From Alteripontixanthobacter muriae (lineage in GTDB: Bacteria > Pseudomonadota > Alphaproteobacteria > Sphingomonadales > Sphingomonadaceae), in assembly GCF_013336795.1 (NCBI RefSeq), contig NZ_JAAFZT010000024.1, positions 1 through 35,323 of the forward strand: 35,323 nt of DNA, read 5' to 3'. The first letter of the stretch is position 1. Each line of letters opens with the position of its first letter. The notes under the pieces are model-generated. The model saw only the letters and a list, made by a program, of their open reading frames with translations. It did no database searches and was not told the origin of the DNA. The position numbers and the translations under genes were made by a program. Shown piece by piece: positions 1 to 8,697 of the stretch.

Positions 1-543
1 GCAAAAATTGCCGATGTTGGGTGCGGGATCGGTTTCTCCACTTTGATCATGGCCGAAGCTTTTCCGAACAGCCGGTTCATCGGCTACGATTTCCACGAAC
101 AGTCGATCGGGCAGGCGACGGCCCATGCGGCAGCTCACGGACTGAGTGATAGAGTCAGCTTCAAGACAGCACCCGCGAAGCAAATCGCGGAAACCGACTT
201 CGACCTAATCACCATGTTCGATTGCCTGCACGACATGGGCGATCCCCAGGGTTGCGCGGAGCACATGCGGCAGCTGCTGAAGGAGGACGGCTCCTGGATG
301 ATAGTGGAGCCGATCGCAGGAAACAGCCCGGCTGAGAATATCGGCAACCCGGTTAGTCGCCTCTACTACAACGCCTCGACCATGATCTGTGTGCCAACCT
401 CACTGGCACAGGAGGTCGGCGAAGCGCTTGGCGCACAAGCAGGTCAGGAGAAGCTTACACAGCTCCTGACGGGAGCCGGGTTCGGCAGCGTGCGGAGGGC
501 CGCCGAAGGCCCGTTCAACATGATCCTGGAGGCGCGTCCGTAG
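1..543 (+). CDS. Class I SAM-dependent methyltransferase, 5' end outside window
   Basis: The frame is open from base 1, so the gene begins upstream and only the last 180 codons are here. The first visible codons give the glycine-rich SAM loop VGCGIG (motif I). It is followed by an acidic residue ending the second strand (FIGYDF), a motif IV-like segment (FDLITMFDCLHD) and a C-terminal beta hairpin ending in MILEARP. This is the Rossmann methyltransferase order (Methyltransf_25 type). The substrate cannot be told: the N-terminal part, which usually sets specificity, is missing. The ATG at 43 lies inside motif I and is not the real start. It converges with the TetR gene 84 bases downstream. Confidence 0.85.
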   Translation, partial: AKIADVGCGIGFSTLIMAEAFPNSRFIGYDFHEQSIGQATAHAAAHGLSDRVSFKTAPAKQIAETDFDLITMFDCLHDMGDPQGCAEHMRQLLKEDGSWMIVEPIAGNSPAENIGNPVSRLYYNASTMICVPTSLAQEVGEALGAQAGQEKLTQLLTGAGFGSVRRAAEGPFNMILEARP

Positions 544-627
544 CAACCCTTGCGATGAAAGAAGTTTTTGAGCCGCTTGCAGACTGACAGCTTTGCAAAC
601 GATCTAGCGGACAGGCGACACTTTTTC

Positions 628-1347
628 TCAGGCCACGGACGTTGAGCGACCCGATCGAGATCGTTCGATCAACCTTTGAAATATGCTAACTGCGTCCTCT
701 GTTTCGGCCTTATCGGGCGATAAGACGCTCGATAATGCCAAGCCACGAATTGCCCACACAAAGAGCCGAACAGTTGCCTTGGTGTGGGCGGCGTCACCTG
801 GAATCCAGCCCATGATCGCATCGACTGAAGCCTGCTCCACACTTTTCTGAGTAGGGATCACCAGCGCAGCCAGCTCTGGATCGCTCCGCGAGGCCTGCAA
901 AACCTCGATCACGGCCATCCCCGAGGGCTGACTAAAGACTTCCCACAAGATTGAGGGCCACGCTTCCAGCCGCGTTAGATCGACGCCCTCTCGCGCTAGT
1001 TCCTGGTAGTGGTGTCGTTCTTTCTCATAGACGAAGGTAATTACCTCCGACATCAACTGCGCCCGCGTGCTGAAATGGTAGATGATGGACCCCCGGCTTA
1101 CGCCGGCCTCATCTGCGATCACAGCCGTGGTAGCCGCGTTATATCCCTGCTGGTGCAGCACGGTCACTGCCGCTTCGATTAGAGCAGCCTTCGTTTCTTC
1201 AGTGCGTTCCGCCTGAGTGCGACGAGGCCGCGGGGACTTTGATGAGGTCGTGATTGATCTGATCCTTCGTTGGGTCGGCGTCACATGTTTATAGCCGATC
1301 CGCTCCAAAAGAGAATTCTCTCTCACCCGCACCTTAGCTCTGGTCAA
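628..1347 (-). CDS. TetR/AcrR family transcriptional regulator
   Basis: A 239-residue protein. The TetR_N helix-turn-helix lies at about residues 52-98 (ALIEAAVTVLHQQGY, then VIADEAGVSRGSIIYHF), followed by an all-helical ligand-binding half with no recognisable ligand signature. About 45 basic residues precede the usual TetR start, so the true start may be internal; nothing in the sequence decides it and the longest frame is given. It is divergent from the TonB receptor at 1439 with an 18-bp inverted repeat in between, so it most likely represses locus A, with an imported compound or its breakdown product as inducer. The fold is clear, the target is inferred. Confidence 0.88.
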   Translation of the reverse strand: MTRAKVRVRENSLLERIGYKHVTPTQRRIRSITTSSKSPRPRRTQAERTEETKAALIEAAVTVLHQQGYNAATTAVIADEAGVSRGSIIYHFSTRAQLMSEVITFVYEKERHHYQELAREGVDLTRLEAWPSILWEVFSQPSGMAVIEVLQASRSDPELAALVIPTQKSVEQASVDAIMGWIPGDAAHTKATVRLFVWAIRGLALSSVLSPDKAETEDAVSIFQRLIERSRSGRSTSVA

Positions 1348-1360
1348 CTTACTTTCGTTC

Positions 1361-1389
1361 TTGACGGGAAGTTATTTGAGGTGATTACT
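1361..1389 (+). promoter_or_regulatory. Possible sigma70-type promoter for the first TonB receptor
   Basis: TTGACG (1361-1366) matches the -35 consensus at five of six positions. It is followed after 17 bases by ATTACT (1384-1389), a poor -10. The position between the divergent regulator and receptor is right, but the -10 is weak, so this is a tentative call. Confidence 0.3.
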
Positions 1390-1403
1390 GCTGCATATCG
1401 CGA

Positions 1404-1421
1404 CTCAGGATTAAGCCTGAG
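1404..1421. promoter_or_regulatory. Inverted repeat, probable TetR operator
   Basis: CTCAGG-ATTAAG-CCTGAG: perfect 6-bp arms around a 6-base centre. It lies directly upstream of the receptor's ribosome binding site (AGGAGAGG at 1423-1430) and downstream of the candidate promoter. Size, symmetry and position in a divergent TetR/target gap are typical of a TetR-family operator. Confidence 0.45.
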
Positions 1422-1438
1422 CAGGAGAGGAAATCGCT

Positions 1439-3739
1439 ATGAGAGCTTTCAATGTCCTACTGGGCAGCAGCCTGCTGACGATTGCGTCGCTGGCTCAAGC
1501 GCAAACCACGGAGACTTTTCGTGCTGGTGAGTCCGTTCAGGTTCCCGGGGACGAAGTAGCACCCGAGACTGCGGCTGAAGAAGCAGATGTCGGCACCATA
1601 ATTGTCACCGCCAATCGGCGTGAAGAACGCCTGCAAGATGTACCGGTCGCGGTCACTCTGGTGGGCGGTGAGCAGCTCACCCGGCAGAATATCAATGCCG
1701 TTGAAGATCTCGCGCGCGCTGCTCCCGCGCTCAGCAACGCTGGCCCTCCTGGTTTCGGTGCGCTCAGCATCCGCGGGATTGGCGGCCTTTCCTTCTCACG
1801 TTCGTCCGAAGGTAGCGTGGGCGTGGTAGTCGATGGTGTCTCGCTTGCGAACACTTCGACCAACCCGCCGCTGCTGTTCGATGTCTCGCGCGTCGAAGTA
1901 CTCGAAGGGCCGCAGGGAACGTTGTTCGGACGCAACTCTTCGGCTGGCGTCATCAATATCACCACTAATGCGCCTGATCCCTCCGGCGTCGAGGTAATAG
2001 CACACGCCGACATCGGCACGCGCAATAATTATATCGGCCGCGGTGTCGTAAATCTGCCGATCGCCGCCAACGCGGCGCTCCGGGTCACGGGTTCATATAG
2101 TCAGGACCCGCAAGTTCAGCGCAATCTGTTTGACGGAAGTTTTTCCCGCCGCGAAGCAAAGGCCGCCCGTGCTCGCTTCCTTTGGGAGCCGAGCTACAGC
2201 GCCTCGGTCAACCTCTCTGCGGACTACACAGACAGTGACGTGGAGGGGGGCGCTCCCTGGGCAGTCTACGCATCCAGTCCGACTAGCCTACTGACTGCGC
2301 GCCTTGCAGCTTGCGGCGTTGAAATCCGTCCCGACAATCAGGAGGGCTGCGTCGACCCCAGCATCGTCTCGTCGGCGACAAGCTATGGTTTCTCCGGCCA
2401 GATCGACCTCGACATCGGGGGCCCCACGCTCACTTCGATCACCGCCCTCCGGCGGGTCAGGTCGGGCACGGATCAAGATGCCGACAGCACGACGGCCAAT
2501 CGGTTCTTCCAAACAGTGGACGACAGCATCAACAACTTTAGCCAAGAACTGCGTGTCTCCTCATCGAACACCGGCTTGGCTGAGTACGTCGCTGGCCTCT
2601 ACTACTTCAAGAGCAACCTCGACGCCCTAACGGTTCAGTCTGGTCAAGTCCTTGCTGACCTGCCCCTGATTGGTGCCTGCCCGTTGCCTGCGCCGGCGCT
2701 CTGCGGCCTAACTCTGGGTCAGTCGCGGCCGGTAAGCACTAGCACTGAAAGCTATGCCGCCTTCGCACAGGCAACAATCAACGTCAGCGACCGGCTCCGC
2801 TTCATTCTCGGCGGCCGCATCGGTCGTGAAGACGTGAGAGCTGCTTCGCCCGGCTCGACGGCGGTACCCGGCGCGCTTGCGCCGTTCGCACCTTCGGCTG
2901 CTATAAGTGGTCGGGCAACCGACACATACTTCTCGTACCGCGTGGGTGCGCAGTACGATGTGACTCCGGACGTCATGGCATTTGCCACCTATACTCGCGG
3001 CTACAAAGGTCCGGCGATCAACGATACGGCAACCAACCCTGCGACACCTCTTCTAGTCAAGCCGGAGATACCGAAGTCGGCCGAAGTCGGCTTCAAGGCC
3101 ACTCTTGCCAACGGTCGGGCCGCGCTCAACGCTACTGCATTTTATACGAAGGTCGATGATTTTCAGGCCCAGTTCTTCGACCCTTCGATACCAGCATTTA
3201 TTTTCGGTAACGCTCCTGAGTTGACGTCCAAGGGCGTGTCTGCCCAGCTCTTCGGCCGGCTGGCGCGCGGGCTGACGACAAATGTAGGCGTGACTTACCT
3301 CGATGCTGAATACGGCCCCGGCTACTCGATCGCTGATTTCCGTAATGTGGTAGTAAGCGCCGAAGGCCAACAGCTTGTTGCTTCCTCCAAGTGGAACGTA
3401 ACCGCCAGCGCCGAGTACACCACTGCGCTCTCTGGCGCGCTGGACGCCTTTATTCAAGCCGACATGGTCTATAGGTCGAAGTCATTCTCCAATGCCGCCA
3501 ACGACCCGATCTTGGCGACCGAGGGCGCAGCAATCTTCGGTGGACGTTTTGGAGTCCGCACGAGCGACAAGAAGTTCGGTGTGTCTGTTTTTGCCCGCAA
3601 TATCTTCGATACATTCCGCGCTTCGACTCGTTTCGCCACCCCGATTGCCGCGCAACAACTCGATCCACTTTCCTTCTCGCAGTTTGTGGGGCCGGAGAGC
3701 AATCGCGTCATCGGGCTGTCGCTCGACGCGCGGTTCTGA
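1439..3739 (+). CDS. TonB-dependent receptor (locus A)
   Basis: A 766-residue outer-membrane receptor. A cleavable signal peptide (residues 1 to about 22, ending AQAQ) is followed by a linker and a TonB-box-like GTIIVTANRREERLQDVP. The plug domain comes next (about 60-170: VEVLEGPQGTLFGRNSSAGVIN is its typical end), then a 22-strand barrel ending in an aromatic-terminated strand (LSLDARF). The start has a strong AGGAGAGG site 8 bases upstream. This subfamily, common in sphingomonads, takes up diverse plant and aromatic compounds rather than only siderophores. The following glucosidase, transporter and esterases suggest a glycoside or ester substrate; this is inference. Confidence 0.93.
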   Translation: MRAFNVLLGSSLLTIASLAQAQTTETFRAGESVQVPGDEVAPETAAEEADVGTIIVTANRREERLQDVPVAVTLVGGEQLTRQNINAVEDLARAAPALSNAGPPGFGALSIRGIGGLSFSRSSEGSVGVVVDGVSLANTSTNPPLLFDVSRVEVLEGPQGTLFGRNSSAGVINITTNAPDPSGVEVIAHADIGTRNNYIGRGVVNLPIAANAALRVTGSYSQDPQVQRNLFDGSFSRREAKAARARFLWEPSYSASVNLSADYTDSDVEGGAPWAVYASSPTSLLTARLAACGVEIRPDNQEGCVDPSIVSSATSYGFSGQIDLDIGGPTLTSITALRRVRSGTDQDADSTTANRFFQTVDDSINNFSQELRVSSSNTGLAEYVAGLYYFKSNLDALTVQSGQVLADLPLIGACPLPAPALCGLTLGQSRPVSTSTESYAAFAQATINVSDRLRFILGGRIGREDVRAASPGSTAVPGALAPFAPSAAISGRATDTYFSYRVGAQYDVTPDVMAFATYTRGYKGPAINDTATNPATPLLVKPEIPKSAEVGFKATLANGRAALNATAFYTKVDDFQAQFFDPSIPAFIFGNAPELTSKGVSAQLFGRLARGLTTNVGVTYLDAEYGPGYSIADFRNVVVSAEGQQLVASSKWNVTASAEYTTALSGALDAFIQADMVYRSKSFSNAANDPILATEGAAIFGGRFGVRTSDKKFGVSVFARNIFDTFRASTRFATPIAAQQLDPLSFSQFVGPESNRVIGLSLDARF

Positions 3740-3818
3740 CGCCCAAGATCGCTGTCTCCCATCTTTGGACCTGGACCACAGCATCCGAAGAAGCGCGAAC
3801 TCTGAAGGACCATTTGTA

Positions 3819-5108
3819 ATGACTGCCGCATTTCCTGCCAATTTTATCTGGGGTTCGGCGACCGCTGCACATCAGGTTGAAGGGAGTAACTTCAACTCCG
3901 ACTGCTGGGCGCTGGAGCACGCTCGACCATCCCTTTTCCGGGAGCCATCTGGCGACGCAGTCGACCAGTGGAACAGGTTCGCAGACGACGTCGCACTTCT
4001 CGCGGCGTTGGGGCTGACATCGTACCGCTTCTCCATTGAGTGGGCTCGTGTTGAGCCAAACGAAGGGGAGTTTTCTACTGCGGCGCTCGACCACTACCAG
4101 CGTTGCATCGACGCCTGCTTGCAGCGTGGCATCGAACCGATCATCACACTTCACCATTTCACTGCGCCCATATGGCTGGCGCGCAAGGGTGGCATGACGA
4201 GTTCGGAGTTTCCGGAGCGCTTTGCACGATATTGCGAGCACTGCGTGCGAGCGCTGAAGGGCTTCAGCATTGTCTGCACCTTGAATGAGCTGAATGTACC
4301 GCTCGTAGTCCGCGAAAAGATCCAGAGCCTTATTTCAGATCCCTCGTCCCAGTCAGCTGTTAAGGCTGCCGAGGCGGCGCTTGGCTCTCCCCTGACAAGC
4401 ATGTTCCTGTTCACGCCAGAGGAAGCACTCCTTAGTCACGGCCTCGCAGCTCACGCCATGGGCCGCGATGCAATCAAATCGGTCAGACCGGAGGTCCAGG
4501 TAGGCGTTACACTCGCCATCCAGGACGAAGTTGCGGCAGAGGGCGGGGAGGCTCACCGAGATCGGCGCATCGCGGAAACTATCACCCCGTTCCTGGAGGC
4601 CGCTCGCGGCGATGATTTCATCGGCGTACAAAACTACACCCGCATAGTATCGCAAAGCGATGGTTCGGCGGGACCCGAACCGGGGCACCCTCTTACAGTA
4701 ATGGGCTATGAGGACCGTCCGCAGGCACTTGCCCAGGTGTGCCGCTATGTCTGGGAACAGACCCAAACGCCCATCATCGTAACTGAAAGCGGATGGGCAG
4801 GAGATGACGACAGGCGACGCCAAGCGTTCATCGAAGAAGTTCTCGAAGAACTTCATGGCGCAATTACCGATGGTGTGGACGTGCGGGGTTTCTACTATTG
4901 GTCGCTCCTCGATAACTTCGAGTGGCTTGCCGGCTACGGGCCTCGCTTTGGCCTGGTCGATGTAAATCGCACATCACAGCGCCGTTACATCAAGCCTTCA
5001 GCGATAGCTTACGGGGCTATAGCGCGCCGGAACGGTCTGCCGAATGGAGATCGCTCAACAGCGAATGGATCGCGCCACCTTCTGTCAGGCTCGGCCTTGG
5101 GAATATGA
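3819..5108 (+). CDS. Glycoside hydrolase family 1 beta-glucosidase
   Basis: 429 residues without a signal peptide, so cytoplasmic. Family 1 landmarks are in order: FIWGSATAAHQVEG (9-22), SIEWARVEP (72-80), the acid/base segment TLNELN with Glu157, the nucleophile segment VTESGW with Glu323, and WSLLDNFEW (361-369). Both catalytic glutamates are present. The usual NEP is NEL here, and TEN is TES, so this is a divergent member. The ATG at 3819 is chosen because FIWGSATA normally begins within ten residues of the N terminus and AAGGA precedes it; the frame is open further upstream inside the receptor gene. It follows the receptor by 79 bases and overlaps the transporter by ATGA. It likely cleaves a beta-glucoside brought in by the MFS protein. 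Confidence 0.92.
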   Translation: MTAAFPANFIWGSATAAHQVEGSNFNSDCWALEHARPSLFREPSGDAVDQWNRFADDVALLAALGLTSYRFSIEWARVEPNEGEFSTAALDHYQRCIDACLQRGIEPIITLHHFTAPIWLARKGGMTSSEFPERFARYCEHCVRALKGFSIVCTLNELNVPLVVREKIQSLISDPSSQSAVKAAEAALGSPLTSMFLFTPEEALLSHGLAAHAMGRDAIKSVRPEVQVGVTLAIQDEVAAEGGEAHRDRRIAETITPFLEAARGDDFIGVQNYTRIVSQSDGSAGPEPGHPLTVMGYEDRPQALAQVCRYVWEQTQTPIIVTESGWAGDDDRRRQAFIEEVLEELHGAITDGVDVRGFYYWSLLDNFEWLAGYGPRFGLVDVNRTSQRRYIKPSAIAYGAIARRNGLPNGDRSTANGSRHLLSGSALGI

Positions 5109-6529
5109 CCGCCGCGAGCTTAACGAACAGATCGAGTGACGAGGAAGGGGCCTTTCTTGAGCCTCAGTATACGGACGGCGCTCCATTCCGCCGGTACATG
5201 CTTCTCCTGTCGCTCGCCGCGATGTCGATCGCAGCCGTCTGGGGCGGATTGGGAAACCTGATCATCCCGCTGCACGTACAGCAGATCGAGTTTGCGCAGC
5301 ATTTCCGCGGATTAGACGCCGCGATAGATTTACAACAGCTTATCGGACTGAAGGCGCAGGTGGGCGCAGGCGAGGTCTTGCCGAGTTCCGAGCAGCGCCG
5401 TCTTCTGAGCCTTCTAGACCGCTTCGATGCGGCGAGGGCCGCCAATCTCGCGTTTGTCATTTCGGTTGGTGTCTTCATGACAATGTTGGCGCAGCCAATC
5501 GTCGGCGTATTGTCCGATAGGACAAGAAGTGTTCGGGGTCGACGGGGACCTTGGATATTAGGAGGCGCATTTGTCGCTGCTATTGGCCTCGTCGGCATCT
5601 ATCTGTCCGCGACTGTCGCAGCACTCGCCCTGATGTGGTCGGTTGTCCAAATGGCTACGAACGCCGCCATGGCGCCACTACAGGCAACTGTTGCAGATAG
5701 GGTACCTGAGAATAGGATTGGAACCGTATCCGGTGTGACGGGCTTGGGCGCGATGCTCGGCTTGGTACTAGGAGCAGTCGTCGCCGGTGCGCTATTCCAA
5801 CGCTTCGGCGTGGCGAGCTACTTACCCTTCGGTTTCACTCTTGCCGTCTTCTGCTTGCTGTTCGTGCTCCTGTCGCGAGACCGTCCGTCGACGCATATGA
5901 CCGTCGCGCCTATCACGGCAGTCGGATACCTGCGGTCATTTACGATCGCTCTGCGCGATAGTGACTATCGTTGGGTTTGGATCGCTAAGGTGCTGCTCAT
6001 GTTCGGCTTCGCGGTGAGCACAGCACTCACCGTTTATATGCTTCAGAGTTACATCAGTCCTGCCCTTAGTGCAGAGGAGGCTGCTGAAACTGCTCCATTA
6101 CTGCTGGTAGCCGCACTGCCCGGCATCCTGATCGCCATGTTCTTGTCAGGCCGTCTGTCTGATCGACTGGCCAAACGTAAACCTTTCGTGATCGCAAGCT
6201 CTCTGCTGTTTGCGGCTTCAATGGCGGTGCCTTTGATTTGGCCGACATTGCCCGCTCTGTTCGCCCAGACCATCGTTGCCGGCGTCGCGCTCGGTGCTTT
6301 TCTCGTCGTGGATCAAGCATTGTTTATTGATGTTCTACCTGATCGTGAGTGTGCTGGACGAGATCTTGGCATCGCAGCGTTGGGGGGCAACTTAGGTCAG
6401 GCACTCGGGCCAGCCCTCGCTGGCGTGATCATCGCATCAACCGGAAGTTACCGGTTGATCTGGCTCACGGGACTAATCGCCGTCCTACTCGCGGCCCTAG
6501 CGATCCTGCCGGTCAAAAAGGCGAAATGA
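5105..6529 (+). CDS. MFS transporter, sugar/glycoside-type
   Basis: 474 residues with about 12 hydrophobic segments. The motif A-like cytoplasmic loop GVLSDRTRSVRGRRGPW (134-150) resembles the GRR(G/P)xW signature of sucrose and glycoside transporters. Between helix 1 (31-55) and helix 2 (113-135) there is a hydrophilic stretch of about 57 residues, much longer than the usual first periplasmic loop. The start overlaps the glucosidase stop (ATGA), so the two are translationally coupled. It is likely the inner-membrane importer of the glycoside that the GH1 enzyme hydrolyses. MFS membership is clear; the substrate is inferred from context. Confidence 0.9.
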   Translation: MTAASLTNRSSDEEGAFLEPQYTDGAPFRRYMLLLSLAAMSIAAVWGGLGNLIIPLHVQQIEFAQHFRGLDAAIDLQQLIGLKAQVGAGEVLPSSEQRRLLSLLDRFDAARAANLAFVISVGVFMTMLAQPIVGVLSDRTRSVRGRRGPWILGGAFVAAIGLVGIYLSATVAALALMWSVVQMATNAAMAPLQATVADRVPENRIGTVSGVTGLGAMLGLVLGAVVAGALFQRFGVASYLPFGFTLAVFCLLFVLLSRDRPSTHMTVAPITAVGYLRSFTIALRDSDYRWVWIAKVLLMFGFAVSTALTVYMLQSYISPALSAEEAAETAPLLLVAALPGILIAMFLSGRLSDRLAKRKPFVIASSLLFAASMAVPLIWPTLPALFAQTIVAGVALGAFLVVDQALFIDVLPDRECAGRDLGIAALGGNLGQALGPALAGVIIASTGSYRLIWLTGLIAVLLAALAILPVKKAK

Positions 6530-7608
6530 TCACTATGGCCCGAAGCGCAGTCGGTTTTGCGCTAACGAGTACCGCACTGACCGCACTCATCGGCAGTGCG
6601 GTCGCCGCGAGCCCCCGGGGGCAATCGACAGAAATGGAGAAAACAGTGCGCTACGAAGTACCAGAAACCGTTTCGCCCGAGGCGAAGGTAGCGCTCCAGC
6701 AGGTCTATGTTTTGCTTAGCCAGATGGCCCAGGCGCCGCGAAGCGCACCCAGCGCCGACGAGGACTGGGATCGGCGCAACGATATGGCAGAGGCTTTAAT
6801 CGGCCCGAGGGTGGCGGCAAACGCGGAGGCTCTTGGCATCACCGCAGTTGAAGACACCATCGGCGGCGTCCCGGTCCTGCGGGTTAGACCTCCCGGCCAC
6901 ACCGGGCGAGGCCGCACTCTTCTTTATGCGCACGGCGGCGGATACGTCCTGTTTTCCGCCAGGACTTCGTTGACTGTCCCCGCCTTGATGGCTGTTGCCA
7001 GCGGAGACGAGGTCATTTCAATCGACTACACCTTGGCCCCGCGCGGCAACTGGCAGACCGCAACGGACCAGGTAATTGCGGTTTACCGCGGCGTTTTGGC
7101 CGATCGCCAGCCGGGTCAGATTGGATTCCTCGGGGACTCCGCCGGCGGAGGACTTGTGGCCGGCGCTGTGTTGAAGATGCGAGACCAGCAAGTGCCGCTG
7201 CCCGGGGCGCTTTATCTCCTGTCACCCTGGTCAGACATCACCGGGACCGGCGACAGCTATGCCACTCTTGAGAGGGCCGACCCATCGCTCGATGCTGAAA
7301 GCTTGCAGTGGGGGGCCGACGCCTACGCCGCGCCCGCTGACCAGAAGAACCCGTATGTGTCTCCCGTATATGGCGACTACTCTCAAGCTTTCCCGCCCAC
7401 GCTAATACAAGGCGGCACGCGAGAAATATTCCTCAGTCACTTCGTGCGGCATTATCAAGCCATCCGCAGCGGCGGGCATGTCGTAGTGCTCGACCTGTAC
7501 GAAGGGATGCCGCATGTTTTTCAGGCGCTGGCACCTAGCATTCCTGAGACCACCACATCAATGCAGCGAGCAGCCGAATTCTTTGATGCTCATTTGACGC
7601 AACGCTGA
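6526..7608 (+). CDS. Exported alpha/beta hydrolase, HSL-type (family IV) esterase
   Basis: 360 residues. An N-terminal hydrophobic signal sequence (about 5-28, ending AVAAS) predicts export. The HSL-family oxyanion loop HGGGY (136-140), nucleophile elbow GDSAGGG with Ser205, an acidic residue in GGTREIFLSH (Glu300) and His330 in GMPHVF form the catalytic set. The start ATG overlaps the transporter stop (ATGA); another ATG lies 9 bases further in and could be used instead. It probably removes acyl groups from the imported compound in the periplasm before transport. Substrate unknown. Confidence 0.88.
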   Translation: MITMARSAVGFALTSTALTALIGSAVAASPRGQSTEMEKTVRYEVPETVSPEAKVALQQVYVLLSQMAQAPRSAPSADEDWDRRNDMAEALIGPRVAANAEALGITAVEDTIGGVPVLRVRPPGHTGRGRTLLYAHGGGYVLFSARTSLTVPALMAVASGDEVISIDYTLAPRGNWQTATDQVIAVYRGVLADRQPGQIGFLGDSAGGGLVAGAVLKMRDQQVPLPGALYLLSPWSDITGTGDSYATLERADPSLDAESLQWGADAYAAPADQKNPYVSPVYGDYSQAFPPTLIQGGTREIFLSHFVRHYQAIRSGGHVVVLDLYEGMPHVFQALAPSIPETTTSMQRAAEFFDAHLTQR

Positions 7609-7626
7609 ACAGAACCGGATCCTGAC

Positions 7627-8697
7627 GTGGTTGCATCACCTGCCGAACATCCCTTGCCACCCGATCGGGGACGGCGATTTTTCGCAGCAATCGGGTTCCT
7701 GGTGCGCGGCATCAAGGCCTTGCCAACGCGATTGCGCGAAAGGGCGCTCGACTCGTTGGGGAGCGGTGTCAGCACCGCTTTGCCTCCCTTTCCTGATGTG
7801 CTCCGGCTGGTCGAGGCTGCGGGGGGCATTCCAGATGGCAAGTTGTGGCAAGATCGGCTTCTTGCAGATTGCCCGGCATTGCGCGCGGTTCGTCTCCGCG
7901 AAGTGAGCGAGGATGGTCACGGGCGTGTTCGCGCCCGCCTTTACCTACCTCCCAATGGCGCGCCCAAGCCTACCGCGGCGCTGGTCTGGGTGCATGGCGG
8001 CGCCTTCGTGCTTGGTAGCCTCGATGCGAAGGAGGCGCATTGGTTGGCGATGGAACTTGCAGTAGGTGGCATCCCGGTGCTCTCGGTCGACTATCGGATG
8101 TGCATCGGAGGCGTTCACTACCCGACACCGCTCGAAGATGTGTTGAGTGCCTGGTATTGGGCAGTCGCCAATTGCGATTACTTTGGCGTCGACGCAAACA
8201 GCCTGCATATTGGCGGAGGCAGCGCAGGCGGGTGCTTGGCGGCCAGCGCAGTCCATCGATTGCTCGACGCCAGTGAACAGCTTCCGGCTTCGCAGATCCT
8301 CGCCTATCCTGTCCTCGAAGGCCGTCTACCGCCCCCGACGCCGGAAATGGCGGCCGAGCTGGCGGTCACAAAGCTGCCGTCGGACGCTTGGGTCGCCGAG
8401 ATGTTTGCCAACTGGTCCGGTGCGGCTGATGACGACCACCCGCACGTAGCTCCAGCCTTTGCAGATCCCAAAGGCCTCCCTCCTACATTCGTACTTACGT
8501 GCGGGCGCGATGCACTCCGTCGGAGCAGTGAGCCCTATGCGAGGAGGTTATCGGATGCCGGTATCGCAGTGTGGCACGAAATACTTCCTGAAGCCGAACA
8601 TGCACCTCTCGATCGCCCTGGTACACCAGACGGCCTAAGGTCTGTGGACCGAATCCGAACGTGGCTCACCCGCGGCATAGCCGGAATGGCCGCGTGA
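7627..8697 (+). CDS. Alpha/beta hydrolase, HSL-type, cytoplasmic
   Basis: 356 residues, GTG start 18 bases after the preceding esterase. Motifs: HGGAF (123-127), GGGSAGG with Ser199, Asp295 in CGRDALR and His325 in EAEHAP, the complete triad of the hormone-sensitive-lipase group. No signal peptide; a hydrophobic N-terminal patch (about 18-28) may just be part of the cap. The start is uncertain, since no clear ribosome binding site precedes the GTG. It forms a second deacylation step in locus A, perhaps on the cytoplasmic product. It is not a close duplicate of its neighbour: the shared parts are mainly the motifs. Confidence 0.85.
   Translation: MVASPAEHPLPPDRGRRFFAAIGFLVRGIKALPTRLRERALDSLGSGVSTALPPFPDVLRLVEAAGGIPDGKLWQDRLLADCPALRAVRLREVSEDGHGRVRARLYLPPNGAPKPTAALVWVHGGAFVLGSLDAKEAHWLAMELAVGGIPVLSVDYRMCIGGVHYPTPLEDVLSAWYWAVANCDYFGVDANSLHIGGGSAGGCLAASAVHRLLDASEQLPASQILAYPVLEGRLPPPTPEMAAELAVTKLPSDAWVAEMFANWSGAADDDHPHVAPAFADPKGLPPTFVLTCGRDALRRSSEPYARRLSDAGIAVWHEILPEAEHAPLDRPGTPDGLRSVDRIRTWLTRGIAGMAA

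Noticed and set aside
3492-3818. N-terminal extension of the GH1 frame into the receptor gene
   Set aside because: The extension overlaps the receptor in another frame; the GH1 domain starts right after the ATG at 3819.
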